Shown here: in pieces, positions 7,588 to 16,704 of the stretch
How positions within the stretch are numbered: position 1 is the first letter of the stretch
How the letters are laid out: each line of letters starts with the position of its first letter
Assembly: GCF_018449725.1 (NCBI RefSeq)
Contig: NZ_JAAVVC010000003.1
Coordinates: 248,001-312,000 of the forward strand
Length of the DNA: 64,000 bases
Reading direction: 5' to 3'
Source of the DNA: Pseudomonas sp. dw_612
Lineage (GTDB): Bacteria > Pseudomonadota > Gammaproteobacteria > Pseudomonadales > Pseudomonadaceae
The notes under the pieces: model-generated
What the model was told of the DNA's origin: nothing
Databases searched by the model: none
The model's input: the letters and a program-made list of their open reading frames with translations, nothing else
Translations under genes and position numbers: made by a program

Positions 7588-8910
7588 TCAATCGGCGGCG
7601 CTGATTGCGCGGATTTTGCTCACCTGGGCCGGGGCAAAATGGCAGGTAAACGTACTGCCATGCCCCGGCACGCTGCTGATTTCCATCCGCGCGCGATGGC
7701 GCAACAGCACGTGCTTGACGATCGCCAACCCCAGGCCGGTGCCACCGGTGTTGGAGTTGCGGCTGGAGTCGACGCGGTAGAAGCGTTCGGTCAGGCGCGG
7801 CAGGTGTTTGCTGTCGATGCCGATCCCGGAATCCTGCACGCTCAAGTGCGCACCTTGCTCATCACCCCACCAGCGAATACGGATATTGCCTTCGGCCGGG
7901 GTGTATTTCACGGCGTTGAACACCAGGTTGGAAAACGCGCTGCGCAATTCGGCTTCGCTGCCCTTGAGCAGAATCGTCGCATCGGCTTCCAGGGTGATGC
8001 GCTGATTCTTTTGGGCGGACAACTGCTGGGCGTCGCTCTTGATCGATTTCAGCAGGCCATCGATCACCACCGGCTGGTTGTCCGACGGGTAATCGGTGGC
8101 TTCCAGCTTGGCCAACAGCAGCAAGTCATTGAGCAACGTCTGCATGCGTCCGCCCTGTTGCTGCATCTGCTGCAAGGCACGGGTCCAGCGTGGGTTCACG
8201 TCCTCGACGTTATCGAGCAGGGTTTCCAGGTAACCGCAGATGACCGTCAGCGGCGTACGCAGTTCGTGGGAAACGTTGGCGATGAAGTCTTTGCGCATCT
8301 GCTCCAGTTGATGGATACGCGTCACATCACGCACCAGCATCAAGTGTTCGTTGTTGCCGTAACGGGTGATGTACAGCTGAATGCGCAGGCGATCATTGAT
8401 CGGCGAAGGGATTTCCAGTGGTTCGGCGTAGCTGTCCTGCTCGAAGTATTCCTTGAAGCGCGGATGACGCACCAGGTTGGTCACCGGTTGGCCGCTGTCT
8501 TGCGGAGTCTTGAGGCCGAGCAGGGTTTCAGCGGCGCGGTTCCACCATTCCAGGTTGCCGTCGCTGTCGAGCATGATCACCGCGTCTTTGAGCGCGGCGG
8601 TGGATTCCTGGACCCGATCGATCACCGCTTGCAGGCGCCCGCGCACCCGTTGGTCGCGGCGTTGCAGGTGGTAGATGCTGTCGAACACTTCGCCCCACAG
8701 GCCATAGCCATCGGGCGGTGCTTCATCGGGTTTGTGCAGGCGCAGCCATTCGTGCAGGCGCAGCAGTTGCTTGAGGGTCCAGGCCAGGTAAAGACCCAGG
8801 CCAGCCGCGAGGCTCCAGCCGTAGTAGCCGGAAATCAGGCCAATCACCAGGCAGGCGGTGACCAGCAACAGCATGTGGCGAATCAGGGTGCCATGCCAGT
8901 TTTGGTTCAC
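7588..8910 (-). CDS. phoR: Phosphate-regulon sensor histidine kinase PhoR
   Basis: A 440-residue membrane kinase that phosphorylates PhoB when phosphate is scarce. Two N-terminal membrane helices (about 8-50) without a large periplasmic domain are followed by a PAS domain (about 95-200). Next come HisKA with the phospho-His (NVSHELRTPLT) and an HATPase with N box (NAVKYTP), G1 (DSGIGID) and G2 (GTGLGLAIVKH). It lies 100 bases downstream of phoB across an REP-like sequence, in the standard phoBR order. Confidence 0.97.
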   Translation of the reverse strand: MNQNWHGTLIRHMLLLVTACLVIGLISGYYGWSLAAGLGLYLAWTLKQLLRLHEWLRLHKPDEAPPDGYGLWGEVFDSIYHLQRRDQRVRGRLQAVIDRVQESTAALKDAVIMLDSDGNLEWWNRAAETLLGLKTPQDSGQPVTNLVRHPRFKEYFEQDSYAEPLEIPSPINDRLRIQLYITRYGNNEHLMLVRDVTRIHQLEQMRKDFIANVSHELRTPLTVICGYLETLLDNVEDVNPRWTRALQQMQQQGGRMQTLLNDLLLLAKLEATDYPSDNQPVVIDGLLKSIKSDAQQLSAQKNQRITLEADATILLKGSEAELRSAFSNLVFNAVKYTPAEGNIRIRWWGDEQGAHLSVQDSGIGIDSKHLPRLTERFYRVDSSRNSNTGGTGLGLAIVKHVLLRHRARMEISSVPGHGSTFTCHFAPAQVSKIRAISAAD

Positions 8911-8931
8911 GAGGCGTCCTTAACGCAGCTT

Positions 8932-9006
8932 CAAGTTTCAAGCTGCAAGCTTCAAGTCAGAGCGGTTCGGCTGTCCCTTGCCGCTTGTAGCTCAAAACTC
9001 GCAGCT
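8932..9006. repeat. REP-like inverted sequence between phoB and phoR
   Basis: Contains GCTTCAAGTTTCAAGCTGCAAGC-like arms (long motif at about 8930-8958) and a partly complementary GCCGCTTGTAGCTCAAAACTCGCAGCTG segment ending near 9006. It is an imperfect relative of the repeat between pstB and phoU. Confidence 0.6.
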
Positions 9007-9010
9007 GTTT

Positions 9011-9700
9011 TTATGCTTTGGTGGAAAACCGGTAACCGGTGCCGCGCACGGTTTGTACCAGATTTTCGTAGGCATCGCCGAGGGCTTTGCGCAGGCGCCG
9101 GATATGCACGTCGACGGTGCGTTCTTCGACATAGACATTGCCGCCCCAGACCTGATCCAGCAACTGGCCACGGGTGTAGGCGCGTTCCTGATGGGTCATG
9201 AAAAATTGCAGCAGACGGTATTCGGTCGGGCCCATCTCGGCAGGTTTGCCGTCGATGGTCACGCGGTGGCTGATCGGGTCCAGCAGCAGGCCGCCGACTT
9301 CGATCGGGGTTTCGCCGTCGGTCGGACCGGCGCGGCGCAGCACGGCTTTGAGGCGCGCGACCAGCTCACGGGGGGAAAACGGTTTGGTGATGTAATCGTC
9401 GGCGCCGACTTCCAGGCCCTGGATCTTGTTGTCCTCTTCGCCCTTGGCGGTGAGCATGATGATCGGGATATCCCCGGTCAGCTCATCGCGCTTGAGGCGT
9501 CGGGCCAGTTCGATGCCGGAGGTGCCGGGCAGCATCCAGTCCAGCAGGATCAGGTCCGGCTTGCGGTCGACGATGATGGCATGGGCCTGCTGGGAGTTCT
9601 CCGCCTCCAGGCAGTCATAGCCGGCCATTTCCAACGCAACGGCGATCATTTCGCGAATGGGCGCTTCGTCGTCGACGATCAGAATGCTCCTGCCAACCAT
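9011..9700 (-). CDS. phoB: Phosphate-regulon response regulator PhoB
   Basis: A 229-residue OmpR-type regulator that activates pst, phoA-type and other genes at Pho boxes during phosphate limitation. The receiver domain (1-120) has D10/D11, phosphoacceptor D54 ([13 protein letters not shown]) and the [11 protein letters not shown] region. A winged-helix Trans_reg_C domain follows (about 130-227; [15 protein letters not shown], the recognition-helix region). The start follows GAGGATTAATGGC. A candidate Pho box lies upstream, consistent with autoregulation. Confidence 0.97.
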   Translation of the reverse strand: MVGRSILIVDDEAPIREMIAVALEMAGYDCLEAENSQQAHAIIVDRKPDLILLDWMLPGTSGIELARRLKRDELTGDIPIIMLTAKGEEDNKIQGLEVGADDYITKPFSPRELVARLKAVLRRAGPTDGETPIEVGGLLLDPISHRVTIDGKPAEMGPTEYRLLQFFMTHQERAYTRGQLLDQVWGGNVYVEERTVDVHIRRLRKALGDAYENLVQTVRGTGYRFSTKA

Positions 9701-9754
9701 GCCATTAATCCTCTTGTCATTTAACTGTCTTGCGCCGCATTAGATAACGGAATT

Positions 9755-9772
9755 ATTGCAGTCGTGTGACAG
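9755..9772 (-). promoter_or_regulatory. Candidate Pho box upstream of phoB
   Basis: Read on the minus strand the sequence is CTGTCACACGACTGCAAT: two 7-bp half-sites with 4-base spacing matching the Pho box consensus (CTGTCAT, 4 bases, CTGTCAT) at 6/7 and about 5/7. A TATCTA-like -10 lies downstream at the expected distance toward phoB. It supports PhoB autoactivation. Confidence 0.55.
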
Positions 9773-9853
9773 TATTTTAGTCGGCCTGCGATTGTCAGGA
9801 ACCTGGGCTAAGCTCTAAGTCCGAATCCTGACAACCGCAAAAGGAAGGTTTCC

Positions 9854-10240
9854 ATGAAGCACATCGCTCAATCCTGGAAGGCGCTGCTGGTCACTGCTGC
9901 GCTAACGCTGCCGACAATGGCCTTCGCCGCAGATCCGGGCATGGTTAAAGACGGCATGTTGGTCGACCACAAGGGCATGACGTTGTATACCTTCGACAAC
10001 GACACGGGTGGCAAGTCAGCGTGCACCGGCAAGTGCGCAGAAAACTGGCCGCCGCTGAAAGCCACCGCGGCCGACAAGGATGACGGCAAGTGGACCATCA
10101 TCAAACGTGACGATGGCACGATGCAGTGGGCGTTCGATGGCAAGCCGCTGTACTACTTCGTTCAGGACAAGAAGCCAGGAGACATGACAGGCGACAAGAA
10201 AATGGACAAGTGGCACATCCTCCAAGGGCCGAAGATGTAA
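9854..10240 (+). CDS. Exported COG4315-type small protein (Lipoprotein_15 repeats)
   Basis: A 128-residue exported protein with a cleavable signal peptide (about 1-25, ending AFAA). Two copies of the family repeat follow, recognisable by LYTFDND and LYYFVQDKKPGD, and between them the CTGKCAENWPP cysteine motif. There is no lipobox cysteine after the signal, so it is probably soluble and periplasmic. Function of this widespread family is unknown. It is divergent from phoB, and the 150-base gap carries both promoters. A purine-rich ribosome-binding site (AAGGAAGG) precedes the start. Confidence 0.85.
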   Translation: MKHIAQSWKALLVTAALTLPTMAFAADPGMVKDGMLVDHKGMTLYTFDNDTGGKSACTGKCAENWPPLKATAADKDDGKWTIIKRDDGTMQWAFDGKPLYYFVQDKKPGDMTGDKKMDKWHILQGPKM

Positions 10241-10266
10241 CGAGTCCAGTCTCCGCAGCCTCGCCC

Positions 10267-10294
10267 CTGTAGGAGCGAGGCTTGCCCGCGAAGG
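10267..10294. repeat. Single REP unit
   Basis: GTAGGAGCGAGGCTTGCCCG-type REP half, unpaired, between the convergent COG4315-type gene and ubiA. Confidence 0.7.
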
Positions 10295-10305
10295 CGCCCG
10301 TCACT

Positions 10306-11196
10306 TCAACGCAATCCGTAATCCAGAACAATCCCCACAAAAATCGCCAACCCGGCCCAGTGGTTGTGCAAGAACGCCTTGAAACAACGCATCCGGTCCT
10401 TGCCACGGGTGTACCAGAACTCCCACGCAAAACAGCCCGCCGCCGCCAGCAAGCCGAGGTGGAACCAGCCACCGAGTTCAAATTTCGAGCCGGCCAGCAG
10501 CAGGCAACCCAGCGCCAAACCCTGCAACGTCAGAATGATCACCCGGTCCGCATCACCAAACAGAATCGCCGTGGATTTCACGCCGATCTTCAAATCGTCG
10601 TCGCGGTCGGTCATGGCGTAATAGGTGTCGTAGCCGACGGTCCACAGCAGGTTGGCGATCCACAGCAACCACGCCGCGGCAGGCAGTTCGCCGGTCTCGG
10701 CGGTGAACGCCATCGGCATGCCCCAGGAGAACGCCGCGCCCAGCACGACCTGCGGGTAATAGGTGTAGCGCTTCATGAACGGGTAACTGAAGGCCAGCGC
10801 TAAACCACCCAGCGACAGCCAGACAGTCGGCGCATTCGTGCACAGCACCAGCAGAAAACTCACGCCCATCAGCACGGCAAAAAACACCAGGGCTTCTTTC
10901 GAGCTGATCTTGCCGCTCACCAGTGGTCGCTGTTCGGTACGTTTCACGTGGCCATCGACCTTGCGGTCCGCCCAGTCGTTAATCACGCAACCGCCCGCGC
11001 GGGTCAGCACCACGCCGAGGACGAAAATCACAACGTTGGCCAGTGACGGCGAGCCCTTGCCGGCAATCCACAGCGCCCAGAGGGTTGGCCACAGCAGCAG
11101 GTAAATGCCGATCGGCTTGTCCATGCGGGTCAGCTGAATGAAATCCCAGGCTCGAGGATTCAAACGGTTCAGGGATTTGAGCAGGCTGGTGTACAT
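10306..11196 (-). CDS. ubiA: 4-hydroxybenzoate octaprenyltransferase UbiA
   Basis: Integral membrane prenyltransferase that attaches the polyprenyl chain to 4-hydroxybenzoate, the second step of ubiquinone synthesis. The 296 residues contain both metal-diphosphate motifs, NDWADRKVD and DRDDDLKIG, among about eight hydrophobic helices. The start at 11196 ([10 protein letters not shown]) is chosen because it overlaps the ubiC stop codon by one base (TGATG), giving translational coupling. An open extension further upstream would lie wholly inside ubiC. Confidence 0.96.
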   Translation of the reverse strand: MYTSLLKSLNRLNPRAWDFIQLTRMDKPIGIYLLLWPTLWALWIAGKGSPSLANVVIFVLGVVLTRAGGCVINDWADRKVDGHVKRTEQRPLVSGKISSKEALVFFAVLMGVSFLLVLCTNAPTVWLSLGGLALAFSYPFMKRYTYYPQVVLGAAFSWGMPMAFTAETGELPAAAWLLWIANLLWTVGYDTYYAMTDRDDDLKIGVKSTAILFGDADRVIILTLQGLALGCLLLAGSKFELGGWFHLGLLAAAGCFAWEFWYTRGKDRMRCFKAFLHNHWAGLAIFVGIVLDYGLR

Positions 11197-11747
11197 CAGC
11201 AGTTCTCCGGATGGGCGCGGGCGGCGAGCCACAAGGTCGGCAGGAAGATCTCGGCCACCAGTACGCTTAATGCGCCACGGTCGAAACGCGAGCGGCGGCC
11301 CCACAACTCAGGTGTCCGGGACTCCAGCGGCAGCCATGCCTGAGGATAGTGGCAAACCTCGATGGCTTGACGCTGGAACGCCCGATCACAGAACAGCAGT
11401 TCGCCCAGCGAGCGACTGCCCAGTTCGTCCATGTGCAGGCCATCGCCTTGTAACGCGCTGCGCGCCGCCACGCTGCGGGCGAACACCCAGGCTTCGCCAT
11501 TGCCGCGCAGATACACCTCGCGCACCCAGCCTTCGCTGCCTTCGGCCAGGTCCAGCGCGGCACACTCGTCGGCGCGCAACGCTTGCCAGCCTTCGAACAA
11601 CGGCGTGACGCTGAAGTGGTCATTCGACAGACGGATCAGGCGGCGGGTCAGCGAGCCTTCGTCGAACAACCAGTCGAGGGTAGAGGCGTCGGGCAGGGGG
11701 GCAAGTCGGCGTTGGGGGAGCCAGAATGGGACTTTTGAGTGCGGCAC
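11196..11747 (-). CDS. ubiC: Chorismate--pyruvate lyase UbiC
   Basis: Converts chorismate to 4-hydroxybenzoate and pyruvate, supplying the substrate of the adjacent UbiA. The 183-residue length and motifs fit the family: an N-terminal [21 protein letters not shown], and a C-terminal stretch with LWGRRSRF, where conserved Arg and Glu residues bind product. Stop and start codons overlap with ubiA, so the two form one operon. Confidence 0.95.
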   Translation of the reverse strand: MPHSKVPFWLPQRRLAPLPDASTLDWLFDEGSLTRRLIRLSNDHFSVTPLFEGWQALRADECAALDLAEGSEGWVREVYLRGNGEAWVFARSVAARSALQGDGLHMDELGSRSLGELLFCDRAFQRQAIEVCHYPQAWLPLESRTPELWGRRSRFDRGALSVLVAEIFLPTLWLAARAHPENC

Positions 11748-11947
11748 AGTGAGTCATTATTGGCAGCAAATGAGGCGGCGAGCTTACCATGTCAGCCAGC
11801 GATTTTGATTGAGCCGGCCCGCTGTTGCGCCGAACAGGCTTGCATCTGCCGGGTTCGATCAGTACAAAACGCCCTGAGCCGGACGGCAACGCTTTACCCA
11901 TCGACCGTTCGCGCCGGCAAACGCCTGAATCCTGAGGAAGTAACGGA

Positions 11948-12115
11948 ATGAAAAAGTGGCAATGTGTGGTCTGCGGCCTGATCTATAACGAAGCCGACGG
12001 CTGGCCGGATGACGGCATTGCACCGGGCACCCTGTGGCAGGATGTGCCGGAAGACTGGCTGTGCCCGGACTGCGGCGTGGGCAAGATGGATTTCGAAATG
12101 ATCGAAATCAACTAA
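11948..12115 (+). CDS. rubA: Rubredoxin
   Basis: A 55-residue iron protein with two CxxC knuckles at C6/C9 and C39/C42 ([16 protein letters not shown] between them), the full rubredoxin fold. It shuttles electrons from the reductase encoded 20 bases downstream to an acceptor such as an alkane hydroxylase or an oxidative-stress enzyme. No hydroxylase gene is in the window. The start follows GAGGAAGTAACGG. Confidence 0.97.
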   Translation: MKKWQCVVCGLIYNEADGWPDDGIAPGTLWQDVPEDWLCPDCGVGKMDFEMIEIN

Positions 12116-12135
12116 GACAAAAAGAGGAGTAAGGC

Positions 12136-13284
12136 ATGAACGCACCTGTCGTGATCGTCGGCACCGGCCTGGCTGGCTACAACCTGGCCCGGGAGTTTCG
12201 CAAACTCGATGGCGAAACCCCGCTGCTGCTGATTACCGCCGATGACGGGCGTTCTTACTCCAAGCCGATGCTCTCCACCGGTTTCGGCAAAAACAAAGAT
12301 GCCGATGGTCTGAGCATGGCCGAGCCCGGCGCCATGGCCGAGCAACTGAAGGCCGAAATCCGCACCCACACCCGCATCAGCGGCATCGACCCAGGCCACA
12401 AACGCCTGTGGATCGGCGAGGAATCGGTGATCTATCGCGACCTGATCCTGGCCTGGGGCGCGGAAACCGTGCGGGTGCCAATCGAAGGCGACGGCGCTGA
12501 CGCGGTGTTTCCGATCAATGATCTGGAAGACTACGCCCGCTTTCGTGCCGCGGCGGCAGGCAAGCGTCGGGTGTTGCTGCTCGGTGCCGGGCTGATTGGC
12601 TGCGAATTCGCCAACGACCTGATCCTCGGTGGCTACGAAGTGCAACTGGTGGCGCCTTGCGAACAGGTCATGCCGACTCTTCTGCACCCGGCGGCAGCCG
12701 CAGCGGTCCAGGCCGGGCTGGAAAGCCTCGGCGCACGCTTTCACCTCGGGCCGGTGCTCAATCGCCTGCAGCGTGTGGCTGACGGGCTGGAAGCGCACCT
12801 GTCCGATGGCCAGGTCATCCCGTGCGATGTGGTGGTCTCGGCCATTGGCCTGCGTCCGCGTATCGATCTGGCGGCGGCTGCGGGTGTTCAGGTCAATCGC
12901 GGCGTTGTGGTCGACCGTCACCTGAAGACGTCTCACGCCAATATCTACGCCCTGGGCGACTGCGCCGAGGTCGATGGGCTGAATCTGTTGTACGTGATGC
13001 CCCTGATGAGCTGTGCGAGAGCGCTGGCACAAACCCTGGCGGGAAACCCTACGCCAGTGAGTTATGGCCCGATGCCCATCACCGTGAAAACCCCGGTCTG
13101 CCCACTGGTGGTTTCGCCGCCACCACGGGGCGCGGAGGGTGTCTGGACGGTCGAAGGGCAGGGCGCCGACATCAAGGCGCTGTGCCGCGACGGGTCGGGC
13201 AAATTGCTCGGTTATGCCCTGACAGGCGCGGCGGTGATGGAAAAACTGGCTCTGAACAAAGAGCTTCCGGCCTTGCTGGCGTAA
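12136..13284 (+). CDS. rubB: Rubredoxin-NAD(+) reductase
   Basis: A 382-residue FAD enzyme that passes electrons from NADH to rubredoxin. The N-terminal FAD-binding GxGxxG ([13 protein letters not shown]), a central NADH-binding glycine motif ([13 protein letters not shown]) and the C-terminal FAD aspartate motif ([11 protein letters not shown]) are all visible. A rubredoxin-reductase-type C-terminal domain follows. It lies directly after the rubredoxin gene with an AGAGGAG ribosome-binding site, as in the rubA-rubB locus of other pseudomonads. Confidence 0.95.
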   Translation: MNAPVVIVGTGLAGYNLAREFRKLDGETPLLLITADDGRSYSKPMLSTGFGKNKDADGLSMAEPGAMAEQLKAEIRTHTRISGIDPGHKRLWIGEESVIYRDLILAWGAETVRVPIEGDGADAVFPINDLEDYARFRAAAAGKRRVLLLGAGLIGCEFANDLILGGYEVQLVAPCEQVMPTLLHPAAAAAVQAGLESLGARFHLGPVLNRLQRVADGLEAHLSDGQVIPCDVVVSAIGLRPRIDLAAAAGVQVNRGVVVDRHLKTSHANIYALGDCAEVDGLNLLYVMPLMSCARALAQTLAGNPTPVSYGPMPITVKTPVCPLVVSPPPRGAEGVWTVEGQGADIKALCRDGSGKLLGYALTGAAVMEKLALNKELPALLA

Positions 13285-13476
13285 ATACCGGTCGTTCTGT
13301 CGGAATCACCCCGCTTTTGCCCCTACAAACGTCGCGCCGAGACTGGCGCGGCTCTTCCGTGCGTGCCATCCTCACTCCCGTCTGCCGCAGAGTAGAGCAC
13401 CTGCGGCGCCTTGGGCGCTGTTCCAACGAGAACAGCACGGACATAACAACAAAAAACCGTCAAAGGGGCTTCACTA

Positions 13477-13752
13477 ATGCGTAAACCAGAACTCGCCGCT
13501 GCAATCGCTGAAAAAGCAGACCTCACCAAAGAGCAGGCCAACCGCGTTCTCAACGCCGTTCTCGAAGAAATCACCGGCGCTCTGCACCGCAAGGACAGCG
13601 TCACGCTGGTGGGCTTCGGCACCTTCCTGCAACGCCATCGCGGTGCCCGCACCGGCAAAAACCCGCAAACCGGTGAGCCTGTGAAAATCAAGGCCAGCAA
13701 CACCGTTGCGTTCAAGCCAGGCAAGTCGTTGAAAGACAGCGTTAATCCATAA
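13477..13752 (+). CDS. hupA: HU-family DNA-binding protein
   Basis: A 91-residue nucleoid protein: two N-terminal helices (MRKPELAAAIAEKADL), then the beta-arm carrying the intercalating segment (RTGKNPQTGEPVKIKAS). It bends and compacts DNA as a dimer. By synteny with the rubredoxin reductase gene it corresponds to the gene called hupA in P. aeruginosa. An intrinsic terminator follows, so it is probably monocistronic. Confidence 0.93.
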   Translation: MRKPELAAAIAEKADLTKEQANRVLNAVLEEITGALHRKDSVTLVGFGTFLQRHRGARTGKNPQTGEPVKIKASNTVAFKPGKSLKDSVNP

Positions 13753-13790
13753 TTGCGGCGAACTCCCTGAATAACGGGGAGAACCGTATT

Positions 13791-13832
13791 GAAAAATGGG
13801 CATACCGATTGCGGTCGGATGCCCATTTTTTA
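13791..13832 (+). terminator. Rho-independent terminator after the HU gene
   Basis: AAATGGGCAT (13794-13803) pairs with ATGCCCATTT (13819-13828) around a CG-rich loop, followed by a T-run. It separates the core genes from the T6SS operon that ends just beyond it on the other strand. Confidence 0.9.
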
Positions 13833-13886
13833 TGGGGGGGCCTAAAAGTCGCGACGAGGTGCGGCGAGCAGGATCTACGCCTTGTA

Positions 13887-14807
13887 TCAGGCTTGTTCTG
13901 GCGCGGCCAGTTCAGCCTCGCGTTTGGCGATGGCTTCTTCGAGTTCCGGGGAGCGTTTGGCCCACTGTTCCGGGGGGAGTGGTTTTGACCATTCGATGAT
14001 GTCGGGATAGGGCAGGTCGGGCGGTGGATTGAGTTTCCAGCGTTCGAGCACGTCGATCAGCAGTGTGTTGAAAATGAAAATCCCGCAGAACCCTTCCCAA
14101 AGGGCCGTTACAAACCAGCCTCTGAGTTGCGCGGCTTTGATCAGATCGTCCAGGTAAGTCGCCCATATCCCTTTTGACCTGTCGAAACGTGCTGTTTGAT
14201 CCTCAACAGCCTCCGGCCCGATCTCCATATAACTGCGCATGCACTCCCACAACGCCATGGCCGTGGTGCCGCCGCCACAGTTGAAACCCAGTGAAAAATG
14301 CTTGTTGTCTTCCTCGGCCAGCGGGTCCGGGTTTTCGAAACCGATGACCAGCAAGCCCATCGTGGCTTTACCGGCTTGACTGACTGAGGACTGTTGCGTG
14401 GCGGCGGCAGTGACGGTTTCCCACGGCACGATCCAGTATTCGCCGTCTTCGCGGGGGACGCAGACTTCTCGGCGTTGGCGGTTGAAGCGCACGGGTAGGG
14501 GCACTTCGCGGAAGAGGCCTTGGATCAATAAAAAAATCGGGATTACCATGATGCAAGCACCCAGAATCAATGCATCAGGATCATTGAGAAAGTATGCCAA
14601 CCCCAAAAACAACATCACCATCGGCCACATCGTCATCACCGCTGAACCGATGCTGTAGTTGCCGATATCCAGAAACACCTCGTTCTTACGCCAGATGATG
14701 TTGAGCACATCCGACGGGTTTCGACCCGTAGGAATCGGCAGCGGCGCCAGATAGTCATTGCGCGAAAATATCCGTTTTTTTGTGGTGCCGGCGGGAGGCG
14801 AACTCAT
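13887..14807 (-). CDS. DUF6708 protein, probable T6SS immunity protein (copy 3)
   Basis: A 306-residue membrane protein, last of three tandem paralogues. Two hydrophobic helices near 55-100 (MWPMVMLFLGLAYF; CIMVIPIFLLIQGLF) are followed by a soluble domain shared nearly word for word with the other copies (PLPVRFNRQRREVCVPREDG, FNCGGGTTAMALWECM). A variable stretch (about 212-265) contains a third hydrophobic helix (GFCGIFIFNTLLI), and a conserved acidic tail ends the protein. The family is recognised as DUF6708. Its place directly behind a VasX-like pore-forming effector gene, with a 4-nt overlap, suggests inner-membrane immunity. Function is inferred. Confidence 0.75.
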   Translation of the reverse strand: MSSPPAGTTKKRIFSRNDYLAPLPIPTGRNPSDVLNIIWRKNEVFLDIGNYSIGSAVMTMWPMVMLFLGLAYFLNDPDALILGACIMVIPIFLLIQGLFREVPLPVRFNRQRREVCVPREDGEYWIVPWETVTAAATQQSSVSQAGKATMGLLVIGFENPDPLAEEDNKHFSLGFNCGGGTTAMALWECMRSYMEIGPEAVEDQTARFDRSKGIWATYLDDLIKAAQLRGWFVTALWEGFCGIFIFNTLLIDVLERWKLNPPPDLPYPDIIEWSKPLPPEQWAKRSPELEEAIAKREAELAAPEQA

Positions 14808-15769
14808 GCCGCATCCTTGGCCTGAACGGCTAGTTCAGCCTCGCGTTGGGCGATGGCTTCTTCCAGTTCCGGAGAGCGTTTGGCCCACTGTTCCGGAGGG
14901 AGTGGTTTTGACCATTCGATGATGTCCGGGTAGGGCAAGTCGGGCGGTGGCGATAATTTCCATTCTTGCAACATCATTGCCAGTGGCCCTCCCAGAAACA
15001 CGGCCCCAATTACCAGCCACGCAGCCTTGCCAACTTCTTGCGCGACCAAGTGCTGCCTGATGCCATCTAGATAGGCACAACTAACATCCCAAAAAACGCT
15101 TCTGCCCCGCCGCTTTTCTCGTCCACCCTCAAAGTCGTTTGTAATGGGCAGCATCTGAGGCCCAATTTCCATATAACTGCGCATGCACTCCCACAACGCC
15201 ATCGCCGTGGTGCCGCCGCCACAGTTGAAGCCCAGCGAGAAATGCTGGTTGTCTTCCTTGGCCAATGGATCAGGGTTTTCGAAACCGATGATCAGCAAGC
15301 CCATCGTGGCTTTACCGGCCTGACTGACTGAGGACTGTTGCGTGGCGGCGGCAGTGACGGTTTCCCACGGCACGATCCAGTATTCGCCGTCTTCGCGCGG
15401 GACGCAGACTTCTCGGCGTTGGCGGTTGAAGCGCACGGGTAAGGGCACTTCGCGGAATAGACCTTGAATCAAAAACAGCGTTGGGACGCCGACAATAACG
15501 GAGCCGATAATCAAAATATCTTGGCTGAAGTCAGAATTGAGATTTCTAGTGAAGAAAGACATGGCTAGAACCACCATCACCATCGGCCACAGCATCATCA
15601 CCACCGAACCGATGCTGTAATTTCCAACATCGAGAAACACCTCGTTCTTGCGCCAAATGATATTAAGCACATCAGAGGGCTTTCTACCCGTAGGGATCGG
15701 CAACGGAGCCAAGTAGTCATTGCGCGAAAACATCCGTTTTTTCGTGGTGCCTGCCGGTGGCGTGCTCAT
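14804..15769 (-). CDS. DUF6708 protein, probable T6SS immunity protein (copy 2)
   Basis: A 321-residue paralogue of the genes on either side. The first 210 residues are nearly identical to the other copies. From about residue 215 it diverges completely: ITNDFEGGREKRRGRS, then a membrane helix VIGAVFLGGPLAMML that is unlike the corresponding helix in copies 1 and 3. It then rejoins the common tail PPPDLPYPDIIEWSKPLPPE. Overlaps both neighbours by 4 bases (ATGA). The swapped segment may set which effector variant is bound. Confidence 0.75.
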   Translation of the reverse strand: MSTPPAGTTKKRMFSRNDYLAPLPIPTGRKPSDVLNIIWRKNEVFLDVGNYSIGSVVMMLWPMVMVVLAMSFFTRNLNSDFSQDILIIGSVIVGVPTLFLIQGLFREVPLPVRFNRQRREVCVPREDGEYWIVPWETVTAAATQQSSVSQAGKATMGLLIIGFENPDPLAKEDNQHFSLGFNCGGGTTAMALWECMRSYMEIGPQMLPITNDFEGGREKRRGRSVFWDVSCAYLDGIRQHLVAQEVGKAAWLVIGAVFLGGPLAMMLQEWKLSPPPDLPYPDIIEWSKPLPPEQWAKRSPELEEAIAQREAELAVQAKDAA

Positions 15770-16704
15770 GCCGCATCCTTGGACTGAACGGCCAGTTCAG
15801 CCTCGCGCTTGGCAATGGCTTCTTCCAACTCCGGGGAGCGTTTGGCCCACTGTTCCGGAGAGAGTGGTTTTGACCATTCGATGATGTCTGGATAGGGAAG
15901 GTCGGGCGGCGGGTAAAGCTTCTTTCTTTGGAGGTAAGTGGCGAGAGGCGCGTTGAAAATAAATACGCCGAATACGCCTTCCCACAAGAGTGTTAGAAAC
16001 CAGCCGCGCTCTTTGGCTTTGTCCTTCATGTAATCAATGTAGTAGCGCAGGTTGGCACCTGAGTTAAGCGCGGCAGCTTCGGGCGCGGCTTCCGGCCCAA
16101 CTTCCATGTAACTGCGCATGCACTCCCACAACGCCATGGCCGTGGTGCCGCCGCCACAGTTGAAACCCAGTGAAAAATGCTTGTTGTCTTCCTCGGCCAG
16201 CGGGTCCGGGTTTTCGAAACCGATGACCAGCAAGCCCATTGTGGCTTTACCGGCCTGACTGACTGAGGACTGTTGCGTGGCGGCGGCAGTGACGGTTTCC
16301 CACGGCACGATCCAGTATTCGCCGTCTTCGCGGGGAACGCAGACTTCTCGGCGCTGGCGGTTGAAGCGCACGGGGAGGGGTACTGCCCGAAATAGCCCTT
16401 GAATTAAAAACAGCGTTGGGACCCCGATAATAACGGAGCCGAGAATCAAAATATCTTGGCTGAAGTCAGAGTCGAGATTTCGAGTGAAGAAAGACATGGC
16501 TAAAAACAGCATCAACGTCGGCCACATGACCATCACCGCCGAGCCGATGCTGTAATTGCCGATATCCAGAAACACCTCGTTCTTACGCCAGATGATGTTG
16601 AGCACATCCGAGGGTTTTCTACCTGTCGGGATCGGTAAGGGCGCCAGATAGTCATTACTCGAAAACATCCGTTTTTTCGTGGTGCCGGCCTGTGGCGTAC
16701 TCAT
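15766..16704 (-). CDS. DUF6708 protein, probable T6SS immunity protein (copy 1)
   Basis: A 312-residue paralogue immediately downstream of the VasX-like effector gene and therefore the likeliest cognate immunity protein. It has two N-terminal membrane helices, the shared soluble domain, a variable segment (GANLRYYIDYMKDKAKERGW), a third membrane helix (GVFGVFIFNAPLA) resembling that of copy 3, and the common tail. Its start codon overlaps the effector stop (ATGA), so production is coupled. In V. cholerae the VasX immunity protein TsiV2 is likewise an inner-membrane protein, but sequence relationship is not claimed here. Confidence 0.75.
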   Translation of the reverse strand: MSTPQAGTTKKRMFSSNDYLAPLPIPTGRKPSDVLNIIWRKNEVFLDIGNYSIGSAVMVMWPTLMLFLAMSFFTRNLDSDFSQDILILGSVIIGVPTLFLIQGLFRAVPLPVRFNRQRREVCVPREDGEYWIVPWETVTAAATQQSSVSQAGKATMGLLVIGFENPDPLAEEDNKHFSLGFNCGGGTTAMALWECMRSYMEVGPEAAPEAAALNSGANLRYYIDYMKDKAKERGWFLTLLWEGVFGVFIFNAPLATYLQRKKLYPPPDLPYPDIIEWSKPLSPEQWAKRSPELEEAIAKREAELAVQSKDAA

